From assembly GCF_013141715.1 (NCBI RefSeq), contig NZ_WHOA01000243.1, positions 1-61,306 of the forward strand: 61,306 nucleotides of DNA. Reading direction: 5' to 3'. Positions 9,491-18,672 of the stretch are shown in pieces (positions within the stretch are counted from its first letter, which is position 1; each line of letters starts with the position of its first letter). The translations under genes were made by a program, and so were the position numbers. This DNA is from Paenibacillus phytorum (GTDB lineage Bacteria > Bacillota > Bacilli > Paenibacillales > NBRC-103111). The notes below the pieces were generated by a model that worked only from the letters and a program-made list of their open reading frames with translations, was not told where the DNA came from and made no database searches.

Positions 9491-9613
9491 TTATTTGCCT
9501 GGATGTTTATTTGCATCATCAATGCCATTATTGCTACTATTATTGTTTTTGTTGTCTTCACTTGCTTTTTGACCTTTTTGTTTATTGTTTTGATTTTTTT
9601 GTTGGTTCGACAT
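9491..9613 (-). CDS. Small Asn/Lys/Gln-rich hydrophilic protein, 40 aa
   Basis: An intact minus-strand reading frame starts ATG at 9613 with AAAGGA nine bases upstream and stops at 9491. The product begins MSNQQKNQNNKQKGQ and ends NKHPGK; 11 of 40 residues are Asn, with no hydrophobic core and no cysteine. Composition resembles small spore or intrinsically disordered proteins of Bacillales, but I cannot assign it to a named Ssp family. The ribosome site is the main evidence that it is real. Confidence 0.6.
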   Translation of the reverse strand: MSNQQKNQNNKQKGQKASEDNKNNNSSNNGIDDANKHPGK

Positions 9614-9777
9614 TAGCCCACGTCCTTTGATTGTATTTTAAAACCTTCATTATTGTGAGCAGTCCAACGCTTCTTATTCATTGATTTTAAAATGGGAGTA
9701 AGTAGCATTTGACTGCAATCGCTTACGTATCCTAAACTAATAGCATTTGAATGGAGAAAGTGTAGGGATTGAAAGAC

Positions 9778-11145
9778 ATGGAATCGGTAGCATCTTGGAA
9801 AAAGCTTGGTCTATTCGCGGTCACATGGCCAATATTCGTTGATTCCGTCCTGCGGATGATGCTGGGCACGGCTGATGTATTTATGCTCAGTCTGATCTCG
9901 GATCAAGTGACTGGAGCAGTCGGCTTAGCAAATGAAATCATCGTTTTCTGCATTATGATGTTTGGCTTCGTTGGGATTGGAACGAGTGTAGCAGTCGCAC
10001 AAAATCTTGGTGCCGGTAGGGCGAAAGAAGCCAGCCGCATATCAGCTCTCGCGATTACGATAAATTTGATCTTTGGAATTATGATTAGCATTTTATTGGT
10101 TGTATTTGGTGAATCGCTGATGCGGCTAATGAATTTGGCGCCGGAGCAGATTGAGATCGCCAAAAGGTATTTAAATATCATTGGTGCTTTTATATGGATT
10201 GAGGCGTTGTCCTACGCGATTTCATCTGTGCTTCGTTCCAACGGTCAAACGAGAGATGTCATGTTTGTTACGTTGGGAGTGAACCTGATCCATGTAGCCG
10301 GTAACAGCCTTCTTATCTTTGGTAACCTAGGTTTTCCCGAGTGGGGAGTAACTGGAGCTGCGGTATCCACTGTGGTAAGCCGTCTCATTGGGCTTATTGT
10401 TCTGATTGTTATCTTATATCGCCGTATTCCTGTACCGATTCGTCTGAAGCACTATGTCACATTCGATAGCCGTATTGTGAAGCAAATCATGAGCATTGGC
10501 ATACCGTCTGCCGGCGAGCACCTGTCTTGGCAGTCTCAGCATATGATGATCGTCAGTTTTATTAATATCATCGGTCAAGCGGCGTTGAGTACGCATATCT
10601 ACATGATGAATATAACCAACTATTTTATGGCGCTGGCCATGGCAATAGGAATGGGGACCGAAATCATTGTGGGTCATATGGTAGGTGCTGGGGCATTCAA
10701 GGCAGCCTATCATAAGTTAATTCGCAGCTTACGGATTAGTCTTCTTGTGACCTTTGTAGTTGTGGGAATTGCTTCTATTTTCCGCAAGGATCTGATAGGG
10801 CTATTCACGGACAATCCGGAAATTATTGCGATGGGTTCTAGTATTTTAATACTCTCCGTTATCTTAGAGCCTGGTCGGACATTTAATCTAGTTGTCATTA
10901 ACTCCCTTCGTGCTGCTGGAGATGCGAGATTTCCTGTGTTCATGGGGATTCTATCCATGTGGGGGATCGCAGTGCCGCTTGCATATTGGCTTGGCATTGT
11001 GATGAAAATGGGCTTGCTTGGTGTGTGGGTCGCATTTGCGGTAGATGAATGGGTGAGAGGTCTGCTCATGTATCTACGGTGGAAGAGTCGTGTATGGCAA
11101 AGTAAGGCACTCGTGAAGCCAAATGTAGGAACAGTCGCCAAGTAG
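9778..11145 (+). CDS. MATE family efflux transporter
   Basis: Membrane exporter of the multidrug and toxin extrusion family, 455 aa from ATG 9778 (a TTG at 9769 would add three residues; AGGGA is well spaced only for the ATG). About 12 TM helices in two similar halves, each opening with the family pattern: SWKKLGLFAVTWPIFVDSVLRMMLGTADVFML in the first half and IVKQIMSIGIPSAGEHLSW in the second. The C-terminal tail is short and basic. It stands alone, followed by a bidirectional terminator. Drug or metabolite substrate unknown. Confidence 0.92.
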   Translation: MESVASWKKLGLFAVTWPIFVDSVLRMMLGTADVFMLSLISDQVTGAVGLANEIIVFCIMMFGFVGIGTSVAVAQNLGAGRAKEASRISALAITINLIFGIMISILLVVFGESLMRLMNLAPEQIEIAKRYLNIIGAFIWIEALSYAISSVLRSNGQTRDVMFVTLGVNLIHVAGNSLLIFGNLGFPEWGVTGAAVSTVVSRLIGLIVLIVILYRRIPVPIRLKHYVTFDSRIVKQIMSIGIPSAGEHLSWQSQHMMIVSFINIIGQAALSTHIYMMNITNYFMALAMAIGMGTEIIVGHMVGAGAFKAAYHKLIRSLRISLLVTFVVVGIASIFRKDLIGLFTDNPEIIAMGSSILILSVILEPGRTFNLVVINSLRAAGDARFPVFMGILSMWGIAVPLAYWLGIVMKMGLLGVWVAFAVDEWVRGLLMYLRWKSRVWQSKALVKPNVGTVAK

Positions 11146-11161
11146 AAAGCGAAAATAATGT

Positions 11162-11199
11162 AAAGAAGCACAGGACCCGTGAGGGTTCTGTGCTTCTTT
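11162..11199. terminator. Strong terminator after the MATE gene
   Basis: 17-bp stem with one G-T pair around a GTGA loop, bordered by AAA on the left and TTTC on the right. Confidence 0.88.
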
Positions 11200-11322
11200 C
11201 GTTGGAGTGACATGGGCGTAGCAGCTGGCGACTGGTACAATCCTAGTATATTCAGTTTCTTGTAAAAGAATTGGACGTTTAACTGATATAGTAGAAATAA
11301 TGCTAGTGTCCCGTTCCAAAGA

Positions 11323-12087
11323 TTATTTCTTGAAGCCTGTATAAATGTAGATGGCATCTCTCAGAAACTCGGCCGTACCGGGCTGTTTTTCATCATAGTA
11401 AGCCTTAAACCGTTCGTCATCCACATACATTTGGGCTAGACCAGCATGCGCTTCTTTACTATATTCGTTCCAATAATAGCTTAGCCACTGCTTATGCAAA
11501 CCCGCGGCGGCTTGAGCCATATCACTGGCAGGATCCCCATGTTCGAAAGCTTCCGCCAATGCAGCAATGACTTCACTTTCCAATCGTGTTACCTCGTCAT
11601 TCTGTTCTTGTGTCATGTTTTTGATTTTTTGGTTGGACTTATCTACGGTATCATCGCCATACTTCTCGCGGATTTCTTTCCCGTATTTATCCTCGTTTTC
11701 ATCGATCATCTTTTGCTTGAAGCCTTCAAATTTCTCGATATCTGTCATGGTTATTCTCCCTTCGGTAAAAGCAATTGTTTTTTCAACATTTGCAATCAGG
11801 ACATCTAATTGTTTTCTTTTGTCAAGGAGTTGTTCATGGTGTTCTTTCAGGGCATTGGCTCCATTAAAGGAAGGGGCAGTCACAATTTCTTTAATACTGT
11901 CCAGACTGACGCCTAGTTCTCTGTAGAACAGAATTTGTTGTAACCTGTCTACTTCCGCTTGACCATAGATTCGGTATCCAGACGAATTGATTCTTGCCGG
12001 CTTAAGAAGGTCAATTTCATCATAATATCGAAGCGTTCTGGTGCTGACCCCAGCCAATTTACCCAGATGCTGCACGGTATATTCCAT
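11323..12087 (-). CDS. MerR family regulator with TipAS effector domain
   Basis: Transcription activator of 254 aa. Residues 1-70 form the MerR winged helix (MEYTVQHLGKLAGVSTRTLRYYDEIDLLKPAR), followed by a dimerisation helix (about 75-110) and a TipAS antibiotic-recognition domain (about 130-254, with the KYGDD, LHKQWLSYYW and FKAYYDEKQPGTAEFLRDAI segments). Proteins of this type bind thiopeptides or other drugs and activate their own promoter. The ATG at 12087 is chosen because AGGAGGTGA precedes it by 5 nt; an upstream in-frame ATG overlaps that ribosome site. It faces the LysE-type exporter gene. Confidence 0.92.
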   Translation of the reverse strand: MEYTVQHLGKLAGVSTRTLRYYDEIDLLKPARINSSGYRIYGQAEVDRLQQILFYRELGVSLDSIKEIVTAPSFNGANALKEHHEQLLDKRKQLDVLIANVEKTIAFTEGRITMTDIEKFEGFKQKMIDENEDKYGKEIREKYGDDTVDKSNQKIKNMTQEQNDEVTRLESEVIAALAEAFEHGDPASDMAQAAAGLHKQWLSYYWNEYSKEAHAGLAQMYVDDERFKAYYDEKQPGTAEFLRDAIYIYTGFKK

Positions 12088-12109
12088 CTGTTCACCTCCT
12101 GACAACATA

Positions 12110-12140
12110 ACTGTACAGCTTTACGTAGCGTGAATGTCAA
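12110..12140 (-). promoter_or_regulatory. MerR-type promoter with 19-bp spacer
   Basis: On the minus strand TTGACA (12140-12135) is followed by exactly 19 bp and then TACAGT (12115-12110), leading to the MerR gene starting at 12087. The long 19-bp spacer containing a partial dyad is the classic architecture of MerR-activated promoters, so the regulator very probably controls itself. Confidence 0.75.
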
Positions 12141-12246
12141 ATGCTTTTTTGAAATTTATTTCTGCTGGTAATACAAGCCATATTCTAGGAATAGGATGAT
12201 ACAGGCCTTGAAGCATGTACATACAAACCAATGAATGGGTGAGAAA

Positions 12247-12873
12247 ATGTATACGATTCTTAGTTTTTTTCTCTTGGGATTATCGTTGTCGGCACCTATT
12301 GGTCCCATAAATGCAGCCATGCTCGACAAAGGGATTAAGCAAGGTTTTCTTCATGCTTGGGTAGTAGGAGTTGGAGCGATGATTGCCGATGCGCTGTTAA
12401 TGATACTCATTTATTTCGGACTTGTTCATTTTCTGACAACACCTTTTATGAAAACGTTCCTCTGGTTATTTGGTTGTTTCATTTTGCTCTACTCGGGTGT
12501 CGAAAGTTTGATTGGTGCAAGGAAAATAAAGGGAGAGGGTTATAGGAACGTAGAGAAGCTAACGAAATCGGTTTTCTCCGGTTTTATCATGGCTATTACG
12601 AGTCCTTTATCCATCCTCTTTTGGCTTGGTATCTATGGGTCGGTTTTAGCAGAAACGATCGCGGAATTCGATAGAAATCATGTATTATTATATACGGGAG
12701 CGTTGTTCTCAGGGATTTGTTTGTGGGATGCTTTTATGGCGTCGTTAGCCAGTACATTTCGAAGATTTCTCACTTCACGCTCCCTATCGGTCATATCCAT
12801 CGCATCAGGACTATCCCTGATCGTCTTTGGGTTGCATTTTGGGATAAAAGCCTTCGAGGCCCTCTTTGGATAA
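12247..12873 (+). CDS. LysE/RhtB family translocator (amino acid exporter)
   Basis: Integral membrane exporter of 208 aa with six predicted TM helices. The N-terminal signature FFLLGLSLSAPIGPINAAML and the conserved TSPLSILFWLG segment (about 115) place it in the LysE family. ATG 12247 is preferred because GGGTGAG lies just upstream; an in-frame ATG at 12235 lacks a ribosome site. It is divergent from the MerR/TipAS gene, which may control it. It converges with the amino-acid permease gene, the stops being 2 nt apart. Confidence 0.85.
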   Translation: MYTILSFFLLGLSLSAPIGPINAAMLDKGIKQGFLHAWVVGVGAMIADALLMILIYFGLVHFLTTPFMKTFLWLFGCFILLYSGVESLIGARKIKGEGYRNVEKLTKSVFSGFIMAITSPLSILFWLGIYGSVLAETIAEFDRNHVLLYTGALFSGICLWDAFMASLASTFRRFLTSRSLSVISIASGLSLIVFGLHFGIKAFEALFG

Positions 12874-12875
12874 CG

Positions 12876-14273
12876 CTAGGTCGCTCCTTCGCGATTATCA
12901 GGTTTGGGCTTTGGCAGCTCCATAGCATTGTAAGATGCTTCGTGGGCATTCTTATTCCATTTGATTCGCATGCCCAAAGTAAGCAAGCCTATGATCCCGA
13001 CAAAAAGGAGACTAATCCAGAATCCGGGTCGGCTCGTTTCATGAAAGATTGTACCCGTGATAGCTGTAAGGATTAAAACCATGCCCAGATATCGTTTGAT
13101 CTTTCCCCATTTGGTTAACTGTAATAAACGACCAGATGATAGCAGGATGAAGAGCCAGTTCAAGAGCAGCATAATCCCGGCGGCTGTTGTTACATATTCA
13201 AAGAGCTCATCTGGCAGCAAGAGTGCCATCAGCACAGCTACAGTTATACCCCCACTCGTAAAACCGATGGCGAATAGAGGCATCTGCCTTTTCCCTGTTG
13301 TTGTTCTGGCAAATATCGAGGGGGCATCGTGATCTTGGGCTAACGTAATAAGGATCGTTGTCACCGCAAATAAAGAAGCAACCATCGTAGAAAATCCAGC
13401 AATAATGAGGATCGCGTTAAACGCATGTGGGACAAAAGGTAGATTATAACTTCCCAAAGCAACCTGAAACGGGCTTTCCTTTCCTTGTAAGGCATTCAAG
13501 GGGATCAAGGTTAATGCAAGAATAAGAGATGCGACATAGATCGTCGTTAAAAGTAGAATCATGATGTTCCCTGCTTTAGGTGCCTCTTCGGGCCGCTTCA
13601 ATCGTGTTGCCATTAAGCCCATAATTTCAATACCGCCAAAGGCGTAAAAAGCATAAATAAAAGAGGACCAAGAGCCCATTAACCCAGCTGGCAAAAAGGT
13701 TTCTTTGGCCGCCGGGAATCTCGGTTGATGAGCTCCCCCCGTGATAAATCCTAGGACTGCGGCGCTTGCAATAAGGAGAAACATAACGATGGCGGATACT
13801 TTGATAATGGCAAAAATATGTTCTGTGCGCTCGAATGCTTTTGTCCCGAGTAAGATAACACCCAGTCCAATCAAGGCGTACACTGTTGCGAAAATCCACA
13901 TAGGTACCGCTGGAAACCAGAATCGAGTAAAGAGGGACAAAGCTGTTAATTGACTCCCCATAATTAAAAGCTCTGAGCTCCAATAGACCCATCCGCTGCT
14001 GAAGCCTGCCCAGCGTCCAAATGCTTTCTTGGCATATGCCCTAAAAGATCCTTGCTGCGGATCCGCTCCCGTCATTCGGGCCAAAACATCAAAGACGATA
14101 TAAGTGCCTAAGGCTGCGAGAAGGAACATGAAGATGACGGATCCACCGCCCATTTTGATACCAATCCCAGAGCCTAAGAAGTAACCCGTACCAATCGTGC
14201 AGGCAACGCCAAGCAAGGACAGCTGCCACCACTTCATAGTTCCGGACTTATCACTCTTTGCTTTTGTGGACAT
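12876..14273 (-). CDS. APC-superfamily amino acid permease
   Basis: Membrane transporter of 465 aa with about 12 TM helices. TM1 carries the APC substrate-binding pattern ACTIGTGYFLGSGIGIKMGG, and the SFRAYAKKAFGRWAGFSSGWVYW region matches the AAT/APC amino-acid permeases. The ATG at 14273 follows AGGAGG by 5 nt. The C-terminal tail is hydrophilic. Substrate is not deducible. It is convergent with the LysE-type exporter, so import and export of amino acids are encoded tail to tail. Confidence 0.9.
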   Translation of the reverse strand: MSTKAKSDKSGTMKWWQLSLLGVACTIGTGYFLGSGIGIKMGGGSVIFMFLLAALGTYIVFDVLARMTGADPQQGSFRAYAKKAFGRWAGFSSGWVYWSSELLIMGSQLTALSLFTRFWFPAVPMWIFATVYALIGLGVILLGTKAFERTEHIFAIIKVSAIVMFLLIASAAVLGFITGGAHQPRFPAAKETFLPAGLMGSWSSFIYAFYAFGGIEIMGLMATRLKRPEEAPKAGNIMILLLTTIYVASLILALTLIPLNALQGKESPFQVALGSYNLPFVPHAFNAILIIAGFSTMVASLFAVTTILITLAQDHDAPSIFARTTTGKRQMPLFAIGFTSGGITVAVLMALLLPDELFEYVTTAAGIMLLLNWLFILLSSGRLLQLTKWGKIKRYLGMVLILTAITGTIFHETSRPGFWISLLFVGIIGLLTLGMRIKWNKNAHEASYNAMELPKPKPDNREGAT

Positions 14274-14349
14274 ATAGCCTCCTAATGCTGTTCGTCTAGA
14301 AATTACAGCTGTTAGTATAGCTTGTCCATTGGTAAAATATACTTAGAGA

Positions 14350-14643
14350 TCAACCCATCTGAACTAATAGAGTGCCGTCTCTTAGTATGACTTCATACGA
14401 GTGGAGTCTAGCACCTGGAACATTATGGCAACGACCAGTATGTACTTCAAACGTCCATCCATGCAGCGGACACACGAGCTCTCCATCTTCAAGGTCAACG
14501 GTGTAACCGGCATGAGGGCAAACACTAGACAGTAGGGTATAAATACCTTCCATTTCCGTAAGGAAGTACAGGTTATCCTCTACTTGAACCTCTGCCGGAA
14601 ATGATGTGAATTGATCCTTTGTTCCGATTATGAATTCTTTCAT
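14350..14643 (-). CDS. Rieske [2Fe-2S] domain protein (small ferredoxin-type)
   Basis: Small cytoplasmic electron-transfer protein of 97 aa with the complete Rieske ligand set: C42-P-H44 and C58-P-L-H61-G-W. The size and the simple single-domain layout resemble the nitrite reductase small subunit or oxygenase ferredoxins. The start at 14643 follows AAGGAG by 7 nt. No oxygenase or reductase partner is adjacent, so its redox partner is unknown. It lies about 75 bp downstream of the permease start and could share its direction of transcription. Confidence 0.9.
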   Translation of the reverse strand: MKEFIIGTKDQFTSFPAEVQVEDNLYFLTEMEGIYTLLSSVCPHAGYTVDLEDGELVCPLHGWTFEVHTGRCHNVPGARLHSYEVILRDGTLLVQMG

Positions 14644-14733
14644 CGTTATTCTCCTTTTCAACCAGGTTAGTTTGATTATAAGTCACGGCTGTTGTTTCAC
14701 CAAGTGAAAAAATGACAATGGAGGATCAAACAA

Positions 14734-15840
14734 ATGAGCAAGAATAACCCATTATTAGAAGCGTTTAATAATGCTATTTATCCAGTAGGCAGTCATAGTA
14801 AAAGAAACATTCAGGTTTTGAAAGAGGTATTGAATGATAGTGATGGGAATCTGGACAGTGATGTTTATGGTTCAGGTAAACTTATCGAAAATTTTCAAGA
14901 AGAAATGGCTGCTTTCTTGGGTAAAGAAACAGCCGTATTTTTCCCTAGTGGGACCATGGCACAACAAATTGCCTTAAGAATCTGGTGTGACAGCAAAGGT
15001 AGTAAGAAAGTGGCTTATCATCCGCTGAGTCACTTGGAAATACATGAAGAAGATGGCTTAAAGGAATTGCATCATATTGAAACTATTTTGCTTGGGGATA
15101 AGGACAGATTGATCCGACTGGAAGATGTTCTTCAGATGAAGGACGATATAGCTTGCCTATTGATAGAACTACCTCAACGTGAAATTGGCGGACAGTTGCC
15201 GGACTACGAGGAGCTTGTTGCCATTTGTACTTATTGTCGTGAAAAAGGGATTAAACTGCATCTAGACGGAGCTAGATTGTACGAAATCCTACCTTATTAT
15301 CAAAGAACAGCAGCAGAAATTTGTGAGCTGTTTGATAGTGTATATATTTCTTTTTACAAAGGGATTGGCGGGATCGCAGGAGCCATACTTGCAGGTAATG
15401 AAGCTTTTACAAAAGAGTCTAAAGTATGGAAAAGACGATACGGAGGCGATTTAATTAGCCTTTATCCGTATATCTTAAGTAGCAGCTATTATTTCAAACG
15501 GAGATTGCCTAAAATGAATCAGTATTATCAAGAAGCCAAAGTGCTTGCTGAATACTATAATCAATGCCATGGCGTTGTAACAAAACCGTTAGAACCTGTG
15601 ACTAACATGTTTCATGTGCATGTTGATCTGCCGAAAGAGAAGCTTGAACCTATATTAGTAGACTTATATGAGGAGACGGGTGTGGGCTTAACCCACTATG
15701 TAAGAGAGAGCAGCGAGACAACTTGTTGTTATGAAGTAAATATCGGTGATCGCTTTGCGAATATACCCAAAGATGAGCTTACGAAAGCATTCCAGAGGCT
15801 GGATGCGAAAATGAGAGAAGCAATCGGTGTGAGCGGCTGA
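14734..15840 (+). CDS. Threonine aldolase-like PLP enzyme (beta-eliminating lyase family)
   Basis: PLP-dependent fold-type I enzyme of 368 aa. Family features: VYGSGKLIENFQEEMAAFLGKETAVFFPSGTMAQQIAL near the N terminus, the LHLDGARLYE motif with the PLP-binding Asp, and the Schiff-base lysine in YISFYKGIGGIAGAILAG. The family cleaves beta-hydroxy amino acids (threonine to glycine plus acetaldehyde). GGAGG lies upstream of ATG. No glycine-metabolism genes adjoin it, so the substrate may differ from threonine. Confidence 0.85.
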   Translation: MSKNNPLLEAFNNAIYPVGSHSKRNIQVLKEVLNDSDGNLDSDVYGSGKLIENFQEEMAAFLGKETAVFFPSGTMAQQIALRIWCDSKGSKKVAYHPLSHLEIHEEDGLKELHHIETILLGDKDRLIRLEDVLQMKDDIACLLIELPQREIGGQLPDYEELVAICTYCREKGIKLHLDGARLYEILPYYQRTAAEICELFDSVYISFYKGIGGIAGAILAGNEAFTKESKVWKRRYGGDLISLYPYILSSSYYFKRRLPKMNQYYQEAKVLAEYYNQCHGVVTKPLEPVTNMFHVHVDLPKEKLEPILVDLYEETGVGLTHYVRESSETTCCYEVNIGDRFANIPKDELTKAFQRLDAKMREAIGVSG

Positions 15841-15895
15841 AAGCTGTTTAGATCGGATACGAAAGTGCCACACTGATGTTATGGGGTGGTTAGAA

Positions 15896-16801
15896 ATGCT
15901 CTTTGAGCCAATAAAACCAATGATTGTCAGTATCGGTAAAGAAGCTTTTGATGACGAGAATTATATATTTGAACCCAAATGGGACGGATGGCGAATCCTC
16001 ATACATAAGCAGGGGAATCGCATTGAAGCTTTTACACGGAACGGTATGTTGATTTCCAGTAAATTTCCCGAATTAAAGGAAGCAGCATCGGCAATCAAGG
16101 CTCATACGGCGATTTTTGACTGTGAGGGCATTGTTTTACGTGGTGGCAGACCGGTATTTGATGATTTTTCTTATCGTGGCCGGTTGAGTAATTCAGTAAG
16201 GATTAATCGCGCTGTAAACACGCATCCCGTAACATTTGTTGTATTTGATGTCCTTTACACAGATAGAGATCATTTGGCTGAATCGTTGACACAGCGAAAA
16301 CAGCGGCTTGGCGACATCGTCGATTCTACCCCGGTTATCATGCCAACCATGTTCGTAGGAGGTCAAGGTAAGGCGCTATTTGAGTTAATGAAAGAACGAA
16401 ATATGGAAGGCATTGTAGCGAAGCGAAAGAATTCCAAATACCAACTGGATACCAAGAGTGACGATTGGCTGAAAATCAAATATTTTAAAACGATTGACGT
16501 TGTTATTTTGGGGTACAGAACGAATCCATTTGGCCTTGTAATCGGCTTGAATTTCAGAACGGTGAAGAATAAGCCAGTTGGAGTGGTTGAGTTTGGTTTT
16601 ATGCAAGAAGATAAGCAAATGTTTTTAATGTTAGCTAAGCAATTGAACACGTTCATGGAAGACAAAACGCAGTGGATCGAACCACGCTTGTGCTGCCGGA
16701 TTGAATATTTGGAGCGAACCGACATGCATCAATTAAGGACTACGGTGTTTCGTGGTTTTTTGCCGGATAAGAAGCCTGAAGCGTGTATTTGGGAATCTTA
16801 A
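15896..16801 (+). CDS. ATP-dependent DNA ligase (LigD/LigC-type catalytic core)
   Basis: Seals nicks in duplex DNA using ATP. The 301-aa product has motif I EPKWDGWR with the adenylated lysine K28, motif III-like FDCEGIVLRGG, motif IV (MEGIVAKRKNSKYQ) and motif V (WLKIKY), then a short OB-fold domain. Size matches stand-alone bacterial ATP ligases used in end joining or spore DNA repair. The start ATG 15896 follows GGGGTGG; the in-frame ATG 15881 overlaps that site. No Ku gene is present in the window. Confidence 0.9.
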   Translation: MLFEPIKPMIVSIGKEAFDDENYIFEPKWDGWRILIHKQGNRIEAFTRNGMLISSKFPELKEAASAIKAHTAIFDCEGIVLRGGRPVFDDFSYRGRLSNSVRINRAVNTHPVTFVVFDVLYTDRDHLAESLTQRKQRLGDIVDSTPVIMPTMFVGGQGKALFELMKERNMEGIVAKRKNSKYQLDTKSDDWLKIKYFKTIDVVILGYRTNPFGLVIGLNFRTVKNKPVGVVEFGFMQEDKQMFLMLAKQLNTFMEDKTQWIEPRLCCRIEYLERTDMHQLRTTVFRGFLPDKKPEACIWES

Positions 16802-16893
16802 AGAAGCAAGTGGTAAAAAAAGTATGCTAAAATAGGCTCAGGCCCAACCAAGAACTCTTCATTGAAATCAGCTAAATAAAAAGGAGCGATTTT

Positions 16894-17583
16894 ATGAACA
16901 TTATTTTTCATGGACAAAGCTGTGTTGAGATTCGATTAAAGGAGCATACGCTCATCATTGATCCCTTCTTGAACCATAACCCTCTAGCCACTGCAAAATC
17001 GGAAGATATTAAGGCCGATTACATACTCGTCACACATGGTCATGCTGATCATTTAGGTGATTCACTAGAGATTGCAAAGCGCAACGAAGCCACGATTATT
17101 GCACCCAATGATTTGGGGAGGTACTTGTCTTTCCAAGGGGCAAAAACCCACGGAATGGGGATCGGCGGAGAATATCAGTTTCCCTTTGGCAAAGTGAAAA
17201 TGACACTGGCGCTGCACGATTCTTCTTATAACCCTCCCGGAACCAAAGAAAATATTTATACAGGGATGGCTAGTGGTTTCCTCCTTACAGTAGAGGGGAA
17301 AACGATATACCATGCAGGGGACACGGGTCTTTTTGGAGATATGCAATTGCTGGGCAAATTAAATACAATCGATCTTGCCTTCCTTCCAATTGGTGACAAC
17401 TATACCATGGGCCCCCGCGACGCTGTTATCGCTGCACAATTTTTACAAGCAAAAATGGTCGTTCCCATGCACTACAACACATTTCCTCTCATTAAGCAGG
17501 ATCCGAAGGCTTTTGTTGAGAGTTTGGCTACTGAGGGAATTAAGGGTGTTGTCGTAGAACCTGGTCAAAGTCTATCATTCTAA
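16894..17583 (+). CDS. UPF0173-family metal-dependent hydrolase (metallo-beta-lactamase fold)
   Basis: Cytoplasmic metallohydrolase of 229 aa with the metal-binding motif THGHADHLGD (H48, H50, D52, H53), further ligands in HAGDTGLFGD and MHYNTFPL. Matches the widespread UPF0173/YtkL-type family whose physiological substrate is not established. AAGGAGCG precedes the ATG. It is followed by the Dabb gene at 28 nt and the phosphoesterase, suggesting a three-gene unit. Confidence 0.9.
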   Translation: MNIIFHGQSCVEIRLKEHTLIIDPFLNHNPLATAKSEDIKADYILVTHGHADHLGDSLEIAKRNEATIIAPNDLGRYLSFQGAKTHGMGIGGEYQFPFGKVKMTLALHDSSYNPPGTKENIYTGMASGFLLTVEGKTIYHAGDTGLFGDMQLLGKLNTIDLAFLPIGDNYTMGPRDAVIAAQFLQAKMVVPMHYNTFPLIKQDPKAFVESLATEGIKGVVVEPGQSLSF

Positions 17584-17610
17584 AATAAACATAAAGGAGG
17601 CTTTTTAGCC

Positions 17611-17919
17611 ATGATGTTTGAGCACCTGGTTTCGTTCAGATTTAATGAGAATTTAGATCCACAGAAGGAAAAGGAATTGCTTGAAACCTTATTGTCTTTT
17701 AAAAATAAGATCCCTGGGATCGTCGATTTATCAGCAGGCGTAAATGTGACAGAAGAAACAGATAATGTGCAAGGATACACGTTAGGGCTTCGTGTGACTT
17801 TTGAAGATCAAGAATCTCTGCGACAATACGGACCACACCCTGCGCACCAGCAATTCGTGAAATCATTAGAGGGAATTATTGAGAATGTTATTGTGATTGA
17901 CTACCCAATCGTGAAGTGA
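17611..17919 (+). CDS. Dabb family protein (stress-responsive A/B barrel)
   Basis: Small cytoplasmic protein of 102 aa. The opening MFEHLVSFRF and the pattern FKNKIPGIVDLSAGVNV...YTLGLRVTFEDQESLRQYGPHPAHQQFV are typical of dimeric alpha-beta-barrel Dabb proteins. Biochemical role of most bacterial members is unclear. AAAGGAGG lies upstream. It is followed directly by the phosphoesterase, whose reading frame overlaps its stop codon region. Confidence 0.88.
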   Translation: MMFEHLVSFRFNENLDPQKEKELLETLLSFKNKIPGIVDLSAGVNVTEETDNVQGYTLGLRVTFEDQESLRQYGPHPAHQQFVKSLEGIIENVIVIDYPIVK

Positions 17920-17942
17920 GTGATAAACAGGGGGAAAACCGA

Positions 17943-18665
17943 GTGAAATTAGCCTTTATTTCGGATATACATGGGAATTCAATCGCACTGGAAGCCGTTC
18001 TGCAGGATATAAGGAAGAATAAGATTGACCGCGTTTATGTACTTGGTGATCTTTGCTACCGAGGACCGGATCCCAAACGATCACTTGCATTGGTCCGATC
18101 CTTACATACGCAGGTCATTAAAGGAAACGCAGATGAATGGGTTGTGCGCGGTATAAATCAAGGGGAAGTTCCGGAGCAGGTCATTGAGATGATGAGGATG
18201 GAACGGGAGTGGACGGCTGCGCAATTGGACGGGCAGGATATCGAATATTTGGCGAGTCTGCCCACTGAAATGAAGCTTGAGATAGAAGGTATCGCAATTC
18301 ATGCGTTCCATGCGACGCCAGATAGCTTGTTCGAAATAGTTCTTCCAGGTGCTGGCGATGAGGTGCTAAAGTCGAAGTTAATGTCCGCATCGGATGCGGA
18401 TATATTCATTTATGCTCATATCCACAGGCCATTTATCCGTTATATGGAAGGTAAAATACTATTGAATATCGGAAGTGTAGGTCTGCCTTTTGACGGTATG
18501 CCAAAGGCTGCTTATGCCATTGTAGAAATTGAAGATGGACAAATTCGAACCTCGATTGAACGTGTTCCGTATCGGATTGAAGACGTGGTTAAGCAATATG
18601 AAGAAGTTCAGTACCCGAACACAGAAATGATGACAAGAATTGTTCGAAACGGTCTTGTGAAATAA
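17943..18665 (+). CDS. Calcineurin-like metallophosphoesterase (YfcE/MJ0936-type)
   Basis: Dinuclear-metal phosphoesterase of 240 aa. Conserved blocks: FISDIHGN (D8, H10), VYVLGDLCYRGPDP, VIKGNADEW (GNxD/E type), FHATP and IYAHIHRPF. GTG 17943 is preferred as start because GGGGG lies 8 nt upstream and the motif begins right at the N terminus; a GTG at 17916 would add nine residues. Family members cleave phosphodiesters or phosphomonoesters; substrate here unknown. Last gene before the convergent XRE regulator. Confidence 0.85.
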   Translation: MKLAFISDIHGNSIALEAVLQDIRKNKIDRVYVLGDLCYRGPDPKRSLALVRSLHTQVIKGNADEWVVRGINQGEVPEQVIEMMRMEREWTAAQLDGQDIEYLASLPTEMKLEIEGIAIHAFHATPDSLFEIVLPGAGDEVLKSKLMSASDADIFIYAHIHRPFIRYMEGKILLNIGSVGLPFDGMPKAAYAIVEIEDGQIRTSIERVPYRIEDVVKQYEEVQYPNTEMMTRIVRNGLVK

Positions 18666-18672
18666 GAAAGAA

